A stretch of DNA of 64,000 bases, from assembly GCA_030220185.1 (NCBI GenBank), contig JASPKZ010005711.1, forward strand, positions 28,501-92,500, in the 5' to 3' direction. Made by a program: the position numbers and the translations under genes. This document shows positions 63,764 to 64,000 of the stretch, in pieces; positions within the stretch are counted from its first letter, which is position 1; every line of letters begins with the position of its first letter. The DNA comes from Diploptera punctata (lineage: Eukaryota > Arthropoda > Insecta > Blattodea > Blaberidae). The notes beneath the pieces are model-generated. The model did no database searches, was not told the DNA's origin, and saw nothing but the letters and a program-made list of their open reading frames with translations.

Positions 63764-64000
63764 ACAGATGTGAGAAATTTCTGTTACTTGAGGTAAAACA
63801 GACATTTGTCTGTACCTTCTCTAACATCCTTGAAACATCGGTTTCGCCATTTTTTTTGTGCACCACAGGATCTGAAACGGGGTTCGCTCAGACTCATTAT
63901 GACAACGCAATAGCTACTTTATATGGGCAGTATTAAATTCAGTTAAGAAAAATGAAATTGAATTGAGGGATTGTGTCTAACTTTGTGACTCCCTACAATG

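Overview
The window is eukaryotic nuclear DNA that is AT-rich and almost wholly repeat-derived. No intact host protein-coding gene was found. It is most likely an insect: a nuclear copy of mitochondrial tRNA-Met plus the start of ND2 (317-462) has the insect gene order, and the non-LTR retrotransposons and tRNA-headed SINEs resemble those of large insect genomes. A cockroach or termite relative (Blattodea) is my best guess, by inference only.

Most recognisable protein sequence is the decayed 3' half of non-LTR retrotransposons (LINEs). There are about 30 fragments in at least seven families. Each family has its own simple-sequence 3' tail: (GAT)n, (GAA)n, (TAA)n, (AAGT)n or (ATGT)n. One fragment carries the endonuclease domain (23563-24127) and one a nearly continuous reverse transcriptase (16385-17722, minus). 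Between them lie tRNA-headed SINEs of several families (SINE-1A/B/C, D, E, F and a tRNA-bearing G unit). Many still have perfect 10-14 bp target-site duplications (TSDs), so their ends can be fixed exactly.

The most distinctive content is a Penelope-like element (PLE) and related modules. A 1286-bp insertion at 11501-12786 (minus) encodes the end of a PLE reverse transcriptase and a GIY-YIG endonuclease. It is bounded by a 12-bp TSD and ends in a hammerhead-ribozyme module. Similar hammerhead modules, mostly in head-to-head inverted pairs with no ORF, occur at 6293-6592, 38768-39650 and 41898-42945, with remnants at 22594-22698 and 55325-55412.

The second distinctive family is a non-coding element of about 770 bp, called X here (26925-28410, 30554-31227, 40438-41203, 50660-52038). 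It inserts at TGA/TCA triplets and duplicates them. In two places one X copy has jumped into another, and one composite has split the terminal inverted repeat of a mariner-like transposon. There are also mariner-like remnants, MITE-like families (W, and a 367-bp palindrome), a repeat with a conserved short peptide (Y), Helitron-like debris and a microsatellite of about 1.1 kb (19910-21035).

Layout: 0-10 kb, NUMT, LINE and SINE pieces and the first hammerhead palindrome; 10-18 kb, the PLE, Y, tandem SINE-E copies, a twin-primed LINE and the long RT; 18-26 kb, SINE-F, W, the giant microsatellite, LINE endonuclease and a mariner remnant; 26-32 kb, nested X, a GC-rich insertion inside W and the SINE-G unit; 32-43 kb, many LINE 3' ends and two hammerhead elements; 43-53 kb, nested LINEs, a palindromic MITE and the mariner/X nest; 53-64 kb, SINEs and decayed LINEs. 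The elements do not form a pathway. The region reads as a graveyard of nested insertions whose relative order can often be worked out.
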